From an uncultured Draconibacterium sp. (GTDB lineage: Bacteria > Bacteroidota > Bacteroidia > Bacteroidales > Prolixibacteraceae), in contig NZ_OY781884.1 in the NCBI RefSeq assembly GCF_963677155.1, positions 1,606,501 to 1,670,500 on the forward strand: 64,000 bases of DNA. The letters run 5' to 3'. Numbering within the stretch: position 1 is the first letter of the stretch; each line of letters opens with the position of its first letter. The notes beneath the pieces are model-generated. The model was not told where the DNA came from. It was given only the letters and a program-made list of their open reading frames with translations, and made no database searches. Both the position numbers and the translations under genes were made by a program. This document shows, one piece after another, positions 26,766 through 35,802 of this stretch.

Positions 26766-29219
26766 CTACGTATTCTTATCACTTTTACTTTCCCAATAAC
26801 TCAAGCCAATCCGCAGCTCGCCATAACTAACCTCGCTCCCAAAATGACCTTTTGCTGTTCCAAAGGATTTGTCCTCAGCCTTTCCGAAGTAGTCTGCTAT
26901 TTTTTCCAGCTTTTCCTTATCAACTAAACGGGTAGCCTCCAATTCGCCCAGTTTTATGTAATGTGCCAAATGGCTCTCGATGGTATTTACCGAAAGGGCG
27001 CGTTCTTTTGCAATATCCTCTACGGATTTCCCTGATTTGAACAATTCAAAACTAAGCAGTTTTGTATCTACTTTTTCCTTCTTTTCCTTTTTGGTTTCCT
27101 GCAGTGGAATTTCGCCTTTTTCGATATTATTTTCGTTACAATAATGCTGAATTTTTTCTGCTATTTCTGCACCAAACTGCGTTATTTTCCGAGGCCCCAA
27201 ACCATTAATCAGTTTTAAGGAGGCAGCATCGGTTGGCAAATAAGTTACCAGTGCGTACAGTACCTTTTGCGAAAAAATCATGAAAGGAGGAATTTCCAAT
27301 TCGCCGGCTTTTTCCGTGCGATAGTTGCGTAATTGCTCAAACAATTCAGGATTTGGTATATTTTCGAAATCAGTAATCTCTTTTGCCTTTTGTTTACCTG
27401 AAGATTTGCTTTGTTTTACCAGTGTTTTTGCGCGCGAGTCCATCAGCCGTTTTACATCAAATCCTTCGAGGCACGATTCAAATGCCGATAATTTTAATTG
27501 TACATCATCTTTCAGATCATTCACGTAGCGTTTCAACTGGCGTTTTATCTCCTTATTATCAACATCCAGATCGACCTTTTTAATCACATCGGCAAGAATA
27601 TGCTGCACCTTTTCGCCAAAATAGGCAGCTGCTTTTTTTGTGCGCTCCTGCAAAGTATCGTTTTTATAAACATCTGGTTGTTGTCGCAACAAATCTATAA
27701 TCTGATGATGAAATTTGTCTGCTACGGCAACAATCTCGTTATCGTGGCCGTTTCGCATTTTTTCAACTTGCGTAATGGTAACTTCCGGGAAACTGCCCTT
27801 GTTTTCGGTTACCAATTTTGCGATGTTTCGCAATAGGTTTTCCGATCGGTAGAAGCGAAAAATATCGGTCAACTGTTCTTTTTGAAAAGCCAGTTTTGCA
27901 GAATTTAGTTCCTGTTCGCCAGGTTGATTTTCTTCCACATCGCGAATAAAACCACTCACTTTTTGATCGTTGATAATACTCTTGCCGGCAATTGGAGATG
28001 CAAGTACCATGCCTTCCAGCGACTTGCAACGACTGAGTGCTACATACACCTGACCATGCGCAAATGAAGCTTCAGCATCAATAATGGCTTTCTCGAATGT
28101 TAATCCCTGACTTTTATGAATGGTAATTGCCCACGCCAGTTTTAACGGAATCTGGGTGAACATGCCTTCCATTTCTTCGCGAATATCACCCGATTCTTTA
28201 TCGATTGAGTATTTATAATTTTCCCAGTTTTGCGATTCCACTTCAATCTCCTCTTCTTCGCCCGGACACAGCACAAAAACACGGTCTTTTTCAATCGACT
28301 GCACCTGCCCTATTTTTCCATTGTAAAAACGTTTTTCCGGATTAGAGTCGTTTTTTACAAACATCACCTGAGCACCAACTTTCAGTTCCAGCTTAAAATC
28401 GGTTGGGTACGAATATTCAGGGAACTTACCCTCAACCGAAGCTGTAAACACTTCCTTACTCCCGGTTAAAGCACTCAGTTTTGAGTCGTTAATTCGCTGC
28501 GCACTTACGTTGTGTGTGCAAAGTGTTATGTAACCATCCTCGTCGCCCGGAACAAAATCAGGAATATGCCGCGTATTTAAAAGCTGCCGGGCTTCCTCAT
28601 CCAGTTTATTCTCGCGCACTTTGTTCAGCACCGAAATAAACTTTTCATCCTGCTGACGAAACACCTCGGTAAGTTCGATACTCACATGCGGAAACTCACG
28701 GAGTGCTTTACTACTGAAAAAATAAGGCGTATCGTATTCACGTCGCAACAAGCCCCATTCTTCATTTCTTACTACCGGAGCCAATTGTTGCAAATCGCCG
28801 ATCATTAATACCTGTGCACCACCAAAAGGCTTTCGCCGGTTTTTAAAACGACGTAGTGTGCGGTCTATCGCATCCAATACGTCGGCACGAACCATACTTA
28901 CCTCATCTATCACCAACAGATCGAGGCTTCGCATAATATTTATCTTTTCTTTGGCAAAACGCTGTTCACCACTGAGTTTACTCTCGTTCCCCACCTGCGG
29001 AGCAAACGACAATTGGAAGAATGAATGAATAGTTACTCCAGCAGCATTTATAGCCGCCACTCCCGTTGGTGCCACCACAACCATACGTTTGGGCGAACGT
29101 TCTTTCAGGCTTCTCAGGAAAGTGGTTTTTCCGGTTCCGGCCTTCCCGGTCAGAAAGATATTTTGCCCGGTATATTGTACAAAATCAAAAGCTAACTGAA
29201 GTTGTTTGTTGGTCTTCAT
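26766..29219 (-). CDS. PIF1-like helicase with HRDC and helix-turn-helix domains
   Basis: An 817-residue superfamily 1B helicase. The N-terminal ATPase core has Walker A FLTGKAGTGKTTFLRSL, motif Ia VVVAPTGVAAINAAGVTIHS, Walker B LLVIDEVSMVRADVLDAIDR and the Q-rich MIGDLQQLAPV. Motif VI is GQVYVALSRCKSLEGMV, preceded by LAWAITIHKSQGLTFEKAII. These define the PIF1/RecD-like fold. After a coiled middle region comes an HRDC domain (about 650-725: YRTEKAGELEIPPFMIFSQK, then INGLGPRKITQFGAEI). Near the end is an HTH_40-type helix-turn-helix (ELFKSGKSVEDIAKERALSV), the kind usually attached to RecQ. All motor motifs are present. It probably unwinds G-quadruplex or replication intermediates, but that is inference from the family. 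The gene is isolated. Confidence 0.88.
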   Translation of the reverse strand: MKTNKQLQLAFDFVQYTGQNIFLTGKAGTGKTTFLRSLKERSPKRMVVVAPTGVAAINAAGVTIHSFFQLSFAPQVGNESKLSGEQRFAKEKINIMRSLDLLVIDEVSMVRADVLDAIDRTLRRFKNRRKPFGGAQVLMIGDLQQLAPVVRNEEWGLLRREYDTPYFFSSKALREFPHVSIELTEVFRQQDEKFISVLNKVRENKLDEEARQLLNTRHIPDFVPGDEDGYITLCTHNVSAQRINDSKLSALTGSKEVFTASVEGKFPEYSYPTDFKLELKVGAQVMFVKNDSNPEKRFYNGKIGQVQSIEKDRVFVLCPGEEEEIEVESQNWENYKYSIDKESGDIREEMEGMFTQIPLKLAWAITIHKSQGLTFEKAIIDAEASFAHGQVYVALSRCKSLEGMVLASPIAGKSIINDQKVSGFIRDVEENQPGEQELNSAKLAFQKEQLTDIFRFYRSENLLRNIAKLVTENKGSFPEVTITQVEKMRNGHDNEIVAVADKFHHQIIDLLRQQPDVYKNDTLQERTKKAAAYFGEKVQHILADVIKKVDLDVDNKEIKRQLKRYVNDLKDDVQLKLSAFESCLEGFDVKRLMDSRAKTLVKQSKSSGKQKAKEITDFENIPNPELFEQLRNYRTEKAGELEIPPFMIFSQKVLYALVTYLPTDAASLKLINGLGPRKITQFGAEIAEKIQHYCNENNIEKGEIPLQETKKEKKEKVDTKLLSFELFKSGKSVEDIAKERALSVNTIESHLAHYIKLGELEATRLVDKEKLEKIADYFGKAEDKSFGTAKGHFGSEVSYGELRIGLSYWESKSDKNT

Positions 29220-29550
29220 ATAATTAGTTCAAATGCTAAAAATCCGATTAATGAGTATTTTGATCAATAAAGATAAGCAGAAACGAGCATATTAAAAAAG
29301 TATTTCAATTGGACAAGAACATAATAATGCGAGTTCCCTGAGTTACCTTAAAAATAAACAATTATAAACGAATGAAATTATTCACTTCGACTGTAGTACA
29401 AGTTCGTCATATTCCTTATTACTTACCACACCCTCAATTACAAGCGGAGCATTGGCAACAAATGCCACTTATCCTGACATCAAACTAATTTAAAGCCATT
29501 CTCAGGAAAATGCAAAAGCAAAATGAATTAAGGGAAAAGAATCATCTGAA
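29220..29550. other. Gap between helicase and aroK; possible gene fragment
   Basis: No gene is supported here. On the minus strand a 28-codon open stretch at 29382-29468 reads VAFVANAPLVIEGVVSNKEY and ends at a stop. It starts at a GTG right after another stop. It has the look of the C-terminal tail of a lost protein, but the family cannot be named. The rest is AT-rich and holds no clear promoter or hairpin. Confidence 0.25.
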
Positions 29551-30048
29551 TTACGAAATCATTTCCTGGATACGTTCCAGACTTAAATCGGGTTCGGTAA
29601 TTTCAACTTGTGCCTGCGAATAAAATTGCTTCCGTTTTTTTAATGTTTCATCAATAAAAGCAACCAGCTCTTCGCGCGATTTTCCTTTAATAAGTGGTCG
29701 TTCGGTTTTCGAATTCATCAAACGGTCGGCAAGAATAGCAGGATCGATATTCAGAAATACGGTCTTCCCTGTTTTATTCATCAGGTCGATATTATCAAAG
29801 AAACAGGGTGCTCCTCCACCGGTAGCAATTATAACGTCAGTGAATTCGGCCAGTTCTTCCAAGGCCTTGCGTTCTCTTTCACGAAAGCCGTCTTCGCCGT
29901 GATCGGCAAAAATCTGTGGCACAGTTTTGCAGTTCCGTTCTTCAATGTAATCATCCATGTCGATAAACTGCACGCCCATATGTTCCGACAGTAAGCGTCC
30001 TGTCCGCGACTTCCCGCACCCCATATATCCAATCAAATATACTCGCAT
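29551..30048 (-). CDS. aroK: Shikimate kinase
   Basis: Phosphorylates shikimate in the aromatic amino acid pathway. The 165 residues match the family. The P-loop is YLIGYMGCGKSRTGRLLSEH, the shikimate-binding aspartate is in FIDMDDYIEERNCKTVPQIF, the arginine is in GEDGFRERERKALEEL, and the glycine-rich VIIATGGGAPCFF is the Walker B-like region. The lid arginine is in MNSKTERPLIKGKS. It lies 17 bases after parC and is read on the same strand, so it may be transcribed with parE-parC. This grouping has no obvious functional logic. Confidence 0.94.
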   Translation of the reverse strand: MRVYLIGYMGCGKSRTGRLLSEHMGVQFIDMDDYIEERNCKTVPQIFADHGEDGFRERERKALEELAEFTDVIIATGGGAPCFFDNIDLMNKTGKTVFLNIDPAILADRLMNSKTERPLIKGKSREELVAFIDETLKKRKQFYSQAQVEITEPDLSLERIQEMIS

Positions 30049-30065
30049 CTTTTCTTCTGTTTTGG

Positions 30066-32717
30066 CTAAAATAAAGAGCCTTGCCCGTCATCTTCCTTTT
30101 TTGGCCGGGTTACCTCAAACGGAATATCATCAACATTACCTTTACTGGCTGGCTGGTTATCCTGTTCGGGTTCCGGGTTTTCCTCTTCCTCTTCATGATG
30201 ATCGTAATCATCTTTTATAATTGGCTCTATCTCTTTAATATTATCCACCTCGTAATTACTCAATCGTTTACCTTTTGCCTTCCACGATTTTACGCCGATA
30301 AACTCAGCCACTTCAATGATTTCATTTTCGCGCTCGGCATTCTTTCCGCCAAACGTAAGCTCCAAACGCGGATAATGCACCCAGGTTAAACTAATTAGTT
30401 TATTGTCGTTATTATCACCAATAAACCGTATCAGTTTCCCTTCCGGTTCATCAATTTCAAAACGTTTTACGTAGTAATATTTCTGGTCGGCATCGTAATA
30501 AACTGCCGACAGAATTTTACGAGCATCAAATTTCTCAATCACCAGAATATCTTGCTGGAAGTGGTTGCTTAAATCGTAATTATACAACTGGAACTCGCCA
30601 TTTTTGTAGATAACCAGAATTTTGTCTTCGCCCGAAAATTCACCCAAGAAAGTCCCTCGGTTGTCGGCATTCAGGCGCAACACATCCGGATCGAACCAAA
30701 TTTTACGACCGCCAAGCGTAGAAACGCCTCTTTCTTTAAGGGTAATTTTATGAATATCGTTTTTACTTAAAATATTTCCCATCGACTGACGACCTTTAAT
30801 GGCCAACTCGCTCAGGTCTTCTTCAAAAATCAGCTTCTTCAGTCGCGGTTTGGGTTTTAAAACAACGCGCAAAATCTCTGCCTCACCATTTGGATTGGCC
30901 GAGAAATAAACCACACGCGAGCCTTTCGTTTCCTTTGTAAGGTTATACTCTTTGTCGCGGGTTACGCCGGTAACAAAAAAGCGTTTCATATAGAAATTAC
31001 CCGATTCGCCATCTTTATACACCACGTTGTAAATGGTGCGCTTATCGTTTTTCTTGAAAACAGCCAGGTGCAAAATATTTTTACCGATAAAAGCTTTATC
31101 CGAAACTTTGGTAATAAAATACGATCCATCGCGGCGGAAAACAATAATGTCGTCGATATCGGAACAGTCGCAAACGAACTCTTCTTTCCGAAGCGAAGTT
31201 CCCATAAATCCTTCTTTCCGATCAACATAAAGCTTTTCGTTTTTCACCACCACTTTAGAGGCTACAATACTTTCAAAACTACGAATCTCAGTTTTTCGTT
31301 CCTTGTCTTTGCCGTATTTCTTTTTCAGATGCTTAAACCAGGCAATGGTAAATTCAACAATATTTTCGATGTTATGCTCAACCTCCGCAATTTCATCTTC
31401 AATTGATTTTAGCAGGTCGTTGGCCTTATCCTTGTTAAATTTCAGGATTCGCGCCATGCGAATCTCCATCAGTCGAAGAATATCTTCGCGGGTAATTTCA
31501 CGCTTTAGTTTTGGTTTCCATGGCTCCAAACGCTTGTCGATGTGCGCCACCGCCTCATCCATGTTTTCTGAATCCTCAAACTTTTTATCCTTGTAGATTC
31601 GCTCTTCAATAAAAATCTTCTCCAGTGATGAGAAATGCCATTGCTCTTCCAGTTCCGATTTACGGATCTCCAGTTCAAGTTTGAGCAATGCCTTAGTTGA
31701 ATCGGTTGAACGTTTCAGAATTTCGGAAATACCAATAAAATGCGGCTTATCATCTTTAATAATGCAGGCATTTGGCGATAAAGAAACCTCACAATCGGTA
31801 AATGCATAAAGTGCATCGATGGTTTTATCCGACGAAACACCAGCAGCCAGATGCACAATGATTTCTACATGTTCTGCCGTATTATCATCTATCTTTTTTA
31901 CTTTTATTTTACCTTTATCGTTGGCCTTTATAACCGATTCGATCAGTGTTGAAGTTGTTTTCCCAAAAGGCACCTCGTTAATAACGAGCGTTTTATTATC
32001 GCGTTTTTCAATTTTTGCACGCACTTTTACCGAGCCGCCTCGTAAACCATCGTTATATTTACTGAAATCGGCCGATCCACCCGTTGGAAAATCAGGAAAC
32101 AATTCGAACTCTTTCCCTCGCAGATAATCAATTGATGCATCAATTAACTCGTTGAAGTTATGTGGAAACATTTTTGAGGCCAGACCAACGGCAATACCGT
32201 CAACACCCTGAGCCAACAACAACGGGAATTTTGCCGGAAGTGTTACCGGTTCCTTTTTACGGCCATCGTACGACAGTTTCCAATCGGTAGTCTTTGGATT
32301 AAAAAGAACCTCCAGGGCAAATTTCGTCAAACGGGCTTCAATGTATCGCGGCGCAGCTGACCCGTCGCCGGTAAGTAAATTACCCCAGTTACCCTGTGTA
32401 TCGATAAGTAAATCCTTTTGCCCCATTTGCACGATAGCATCGCCAATTGAAGCATCGCCATGCGGGTGATACTGCATGGTTTGCCCGATAATATTGGCTA
32501 CTTTGTTGTAGCGTCCATCGTCCATTTCGCGCATGGCATGCATAATACGGCGCTGCACAGGCTTTAGTCCGTCGTTAATATACGGCACAGCCCGCTCGAG
32601 TATTACATACGAGGCATAATCCAAAAACCAATCGCGGTACATGCCCGAGAGATAGATTACTTCCTCTTTTACACTATCGTCCTGAATTTCTTCCTGATTT
32701 AAATTCTCTTCTGACAT
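30066..32717 (-). CDS. parC: DNA topoisomerase IV subunit A
   Basis: Topoisomerase IV separates linked daughter chromosomes. The 883 residues include the winged-helix breakage domain with YASYVILERAVPYINDGLKP, then VQRRIMHAMREMDDGRYNKV and HPHGDASIGDAIVQMGQKDL. The catalytic tyrosine is in SAAPRYIEARLTKFALEV (about residue 125). The C-terminal part has the weaker beta-pinwheel repeats, and the tail is acidic and disordered. It is ParC rather than GyrA because it is paired with parE. The residue equivalent to Ser80 of Escherichia coli ParC is Ala here (GDAS); whether that is normal for the phylum needs an alignment. The gap to parE is 27 bases. Confidence 0.93.
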   Translation of the reverse strand: MSEENLNQEEIQDDSVKEEVIYLSGMYRDWFLDYASYVILERAVPYINDGLKPVQRRIMHAMREMDDGRYNKVANIIGQTMQYHPHGDASIGDAIVQMGQKDLLIDTQGNWGNLLTGDGSAAPRYIEARLTKFALEVLFNPKTTDWKLSYDGRKKEPVTLPAKFPLLLAQGVDGIAVGLASKMFPHNFNELIDASIDYLRGKEFELFPDFPTGGSADFSKYNDGLRGGSVKVRAKIEKRDNKTLVINEVPFGKTTSTLIESVIKANDKGKIKVKKIDDNTAEHVEIIVHLAAGVSSDKTIDALYAFTDCEVSLSPNACIIKDDKPHFIGISEILKRSTDSTKALLKLELEIRKSELEEQWHFSSLEKIFIEERIYKDKKFEDSENMDEAVAHIDKRLEPWKPKLKREITREDILRLMEIRMARILKFNKDKANDLLKSIEDEIAEVEHNIENIVEFTIAWFKHLKKKYGKDKERKTEIRSFESIVASKVVVKNEKLYVDRKEGFMGTSLRKEEFVCDCSDIDDIIVFRRDGSYFITKVSDKAFIGKNILHLAVFKKNDKRTIYNVVYKDGESGNFYMKRFFVTGVTRDKEYNLTKETKGSRVVYFSANPNGEAEILRVVLKPKPRLKKLIFEEDLSELAIKGRQSMGNILSKNDIHKITLKERGVSTLGGRKIWFDPDVLRLNADNRGTFLGEFSGEDKILVIYKNGEFQLYNYDLSNHFQQDILVIEKFDARKILSAVYYDADQKYYYVKRFEIDEPEGKLIRFIGDNNDNKLISLTWVHYPRLELTFGGKNAERENEIIEVAEFIGVKSWKAKGKRLSNYEVDNIKEIEPIIKDDYDHHEEEEENPEPEQDNQPASKGNVDDIPFEVTRPKKEDDGQGSLF

Positions 32718-32744
32718 TCTTCTCTCTCTGAAATTTATCGTACT

Positions 32745-34589
32745 TTATTTGAGGATCTCCACTTCGTCTTTTTCAACATACAGGTTTTTAATAATGAAAT
32801 CCTGTCTTTCAGGGGTATTTTTACCCATATAGTAGGACAACATTTCGGCCACCGATTCGTGTTTTTTCATTTGTACCGGATCAAGTCGGATATCTTTTCC
32901 GATGAAATGTTTGAATTCATCGGGCGAAATCTCACCCAATCCTTTAAATCGGGTTATTTCGGGTTTGCCCCGCAATTTATTGATGGCCTTCACCTTCTCA
33001 TCTTCCGAATAACAATAGAAAGTTTTTTGCTTATTTCGCACCCTAAACAGCGGTGTTTGCAAGATATAAACATGCCCTTTCCTAATCAATTCGGGGAAAA
33101 ACTGCAGAAAAAAAGTAATAAGCAACAAACGAATGTGCATTCCGTCAACGTCGGCATCGGTAGCAATAATTACCTTGTTGTAACGCAGATCTTCCATGCC
33201 CTCTTCAATATTCAGTGCTGCCTGTAACAAATTGAACTCCTCGTTTTCGTAAACTACCTTTTTGGTAAGGCCAAAAGTATTCAGCGGTTTTCCTTTCAAA
33301 CTAAAAACTGCCTGTGTATTTACATCGCGCGATTTGGTTATCGATCCACTTGCCGAGTCTCCCTCGGTAATAAAAATGCTCGATTCTTCATTCCGTTCAT
33401 CTTTTCCGTTGAAATGAATGCGGCAATCGCGTAACTTTTTGTTATGTAAGTTGGCTTTTTTAGCACGTTGACGCGCCAGTTTTTTCACACCGGAAATGGC
33501 TTTTCTTTCGCGCTCCGATTCGACAATACGTCTCAGTAAAACTTCGGCAACTTCGTGGTTTTTATGCAGGAAGTTATCGAGCTCGGTTTGCAGAAAATTT
33601 CCAACATGTGCACGCACCGAAGGTCCGTCGGGGCCAATATCTCTTGATCCGAGTTTGGTTTTGGTTTGCGACTCAAATACAGGCTCTTCTACTTTAATGC
33701 TAACAGCCGCCACAATTGATGCCCGTATATCCGACGGGTCGAAATCCTTCTTATAAAAGTCCCTGATCGTTTTCACTAAAACTTCGCGAAAAGCCTGTAA
33801 GTGAGTCCCTCCCTGAGTGGTGTGCTGGCCATTAACAAACGAATAATAATCCTCCCCGTATTGGTTACCATGTGTTATGGCAACTTCAATATCTTCGCCT
33901 CTGAGATGTATAATTGGATAAACTGGATCGTGATCCATATTTTCCTCAAGCAAATCACGCAATCCGTGGCGCGAGTGAAATTTTTCGCCATTGTACTCAA
34001 TGGTTAAACCAGCGTTCAGGAAGGTATAATTCTTCATCATATTCACGATATAATCGGTCATATAACGATACTTCTTAAACACGCTCTCGTCGGGAACAAA
34101 AGTTACCTGCGTTCCGTTTTCCTCATCAACATTTTGAAAGTCTTTCTCATCGGTTTTTACGCCCTGACTAAAATAAACTTCTTTAGCCACGCCTTCGCGC
34201 ACTGCTTTTATCATAAAATCAGAAGAAAGAGCATTTACTGCTTTTATCCCCACGCCATTCAATCCCACCGACTTTTTAAAAACTTTGTTGTCGTATTTTG
34301 CGCCGGTATTCATTTTGCTGGCTACATCCACCAGCTTTCCCAGTGGAATTCCACGTCCATAGTCGCGGATAGTAACCAAATCCTGTTCGACGTTTACAAC
34401 AATCCGTTTTCCGTGTCCCATCATAAATTCGTCGACAGAGTTATCCATCACCTCTTTCAACAATACATAAATACCATCGTCGGCAGAAGTTCCGTCTCCC
34501 AGTTTACCAATATACATTCCCGGACGCCGCCGAATATGCTCCTGCCAGTCTAACGTTTTAATAGTACCTTCGTCGTAGTTTGCGCTCAT
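32745..34589 (-). CDS. parE: DNA topoisomerase IV subunit B
   Basis: The ATPase subunit of topoisomerase IV. The 614 residues begin with the GHKL ATPase: [20 protein letters not shown], then [20 protein letters not shown] and [17 protein letters not shown]. The later [13 protein letters not shown] and [13 protein letters not shown] blocks complete the nucleotide site. The Toprim domain has [20 protein letters not shown] and [20 protein letters not shown]. The length is short compared with GyrB, as expected for ParE. It is the first gene of parE-parC-aroK, with a -7 box about 110 bases upstream. Confidence 0.94.
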   Translation of the reverse strand: MSANYDEGTIKTLDWQEHIRRRPGMYIGKLGDGTSADDGIYVLLKEVMDNSVDEFMMGHGKRIVVNVEQDLVTIRDYGRGIPLGKLVDVASKMNTGAKYDNKVFKKSVGLNGVGIKAVNALSSDFMIKAVREGVAKEVYFSQGVKTDEKDFQNVDEENGTQVTFVPDESVFKKYRYMTDYIVNMMKNYTFLNAGLTIEYNGEKFHSRHGLRDLLEENMDHDPVYPIIHLRGEDIEVAITHGNQYGEDYYSFVNGQHTTQGGTHLQAFREVLVKTIRDFYKKDFDPSDIRASIVAAVSIKVEEPVFESQTKTKLGSRDIGPDGPSVRAHVGNFLQTELDNFLHKNHEVAEVLLRRIVESERERKAISGVKKLARQRAKKANLHNKKLRDCRIHFNGKDERNEESSIFITEGDSASGSITKSRDVNTQAVFSLKGKPLNTFGLTKKVVYENEEFNLLQAALNIEEGMEDLRYNKVIIATDADVDGMHIRLLLITFFLQFFPELIRKGHVYILQTPLFRVRNKQKTFYCYSEDEKVKAINKLRGKPEITRFKGLGEISPDEFKHFIGKDIRLDPVQMKKHESVAEMLSYYMGKNTPERQDFIIKNLYVEKDEVEILK

Positions 34590-34701
34590 ACTTCAATTTC
34601 CAGAATCAACTTTCGAAATTTCAGGGTCCTGTGTTTTCAATGGTTTTGTGCTTGCGGGACTTTGTTTTAATCGAAAAAACACAGAATTCACCCAATTGTC
34701 A

Positions 34702-34709
34702 CAAATATA
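34702..34709 (-). promoter_or_regulatory. Probable -7 box of the parE promoter
   Basis: The minus strand reads TATATTTG, matching TAnnTTTG. About 18 bases further upstream is CTTG, a partial -33. The leader would be about 105 bases. Confidence 0.5.
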
Positions 34710-34976
34710 ATCAAATACTCCGCCTTTCAAGGGGTTTAGCGCCTGCAATAACTAACAATCACCCGTTGAAAAAGTGTGGATAAAATTAGAGATACCAGCG
34801 GGCGAAGAACCTCAACTATTCTTGTTCAGACCTGCGGATTCGCAAAACACTTTCCGGAGATCACAACACTAATTTCCGGCTATTAAACAGCAGATTATTT
34901 ATTTACTGTAGGATAAAACACAGGGCTAATCCGGCCTAATTTGCAGCACATTTGCTCTCCTGCTAACAAGAAAGGT

Positions 34977-35184
34977 CTGCGAGGGACTATTATTAATGCG
35001 CGAGGTATAAATATTCACTCGAGAGGTATTTATTTCTATATGCGAGGTATATTTATTCATACACGAGGCTACCTCGCACACGGTTTTTAATCCCTCGCAC
35101 GATTTTATTTATACCTCGCACTACTTTTTTAGCTACTCCCACCTTATTATTTAATACTCACAAGGCGATATCTGTACCTCGCAC
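34977..35184. repeat. Eleven-unit array with exact 21-bp period and a central orientation flip
   Basis: A nine-base core related to GTGCGAGGT starts at 34977, 34998, 35019, 35040 and 35061. Its reverse complement ACCTCGCAC starts at 35071, 35092, 35113, 35134, 35155 and 35176. Within each half every step is exactly 21 bases. The best units are GCGCGAGGT at 34998, ATGCGAGGT at 35040 and the perfect ACCTCGCAC at 35071, 35113 and 35176; the units at 35061 and 35155 are degenerate. The spacers are AT-rich (for example ATAAATATTCA). The halves meet at the dyad CGAGGCTACCTCG (35064-35076). It lies in non-coding DNA between parE and the MutS-like gene. The spacing equals two helical turns, so all units face the same side of the DNA. 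Confidence 0.85.
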
Positions 35185-35375
35185 GGCAATTTTAGCTACA
35201 GGGGAGAATAAAAAGGCTCGGATGCCATTTAATACCAATTGCCTCAGTGCAAGCCTTAAGCGAAACAATGAAGCGACAGTGTATATCTATTAAAAGGAGG
35301 AACTTCCTGAAATAAGGCTCATTTTCATTTCACATTGGCATCACACTAAGACAGATGATTTTCAGGCAAAGACTG

Positions 35376-35795
35376 GATCACCCGAAATTTCAGGCGGCTT
35401 TAATTTTGAAACATCTCCAGATATATTCCGCTTTTTCCCTGCCGGGGGCCTTCATCTTTGCCTTGAAGCAAAGACGAAGCAGAAAATTCAAGACTGCTTT
35501 TGACCCTTCCTCTGCGTTTTCATAAAACCTAAATTCGGACGGGTGATCTCCTCGATCCCTCGGAGCTTCACGCTCTCATTAAGGTTTTATTTCAACTCCG
35601 CGCAACGATCAAAAGAGGCCGTCCACTGATGCAACGTCAGCCACATCGCAGCCTTGAGTTTAGTATACTATTTGGGCTAAGCCAAAGAGTAAAATCCGTC
35701 TGATAGGACAAAAACATATTTTAATGGCTAGTGTCTTGATCCGATCCTAGAACTTTTGGTGTATGATTTTTTCTCCACCTGATTTTCGGGTGATC
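35376..35795. repeat. 420-bp hairpin-rich element with imperfect terminal inverted repeats
   Basis: The left end GATCACCCGAAATTTCAGG (35376) and the right end CCACCTGATTTTCGGGTGATC (35775-35795) are imperfect inverted repeats of about 21 bases. A third copy of the GATCACCCG core, inverted, is internal at 35540-35548. Two stems lie inside: CTTCATCTTTG / CAAAGACGAAG at 35450-35479 (one mismatch) and ATAAAACCT / AGGTTTTAT at 35522-35590. No open frame resembles a protein and no target duplication is visible. The right end is only 7 bases past the stop of the MutS-like gene, so part of it may act as that gene's 3' region. A non-autonomous mobile element or a structured RNA are the main options. 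Confidence 0.5.
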
Positions 35796-35802
35796 ACAAA
35801 AA

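Noticed and set aside
34775-34783. TGTGGATAA, a perfect DnaA-box sequence (reverse of TTATCCACA) upstream of parE
   Set aside because: It is isolated, without other boxes, an AT-rich unwinding region or dnaA/dnaN neighbours. One match in 64 kb is about what chance gives.
34977-35070. The same array read as a heptapeptide-repeat protein on the plus strand
   Set aside because: The frame has no suitable start, hits a stop just after the flip, and the second half is in the opposite orientation.
34977-35184. The 21-bp array as a CRISPR
   Set aside because: The period is far too short for repeat plus spacer, the repeat reverses orientation in the middle, and no cas gene is present.
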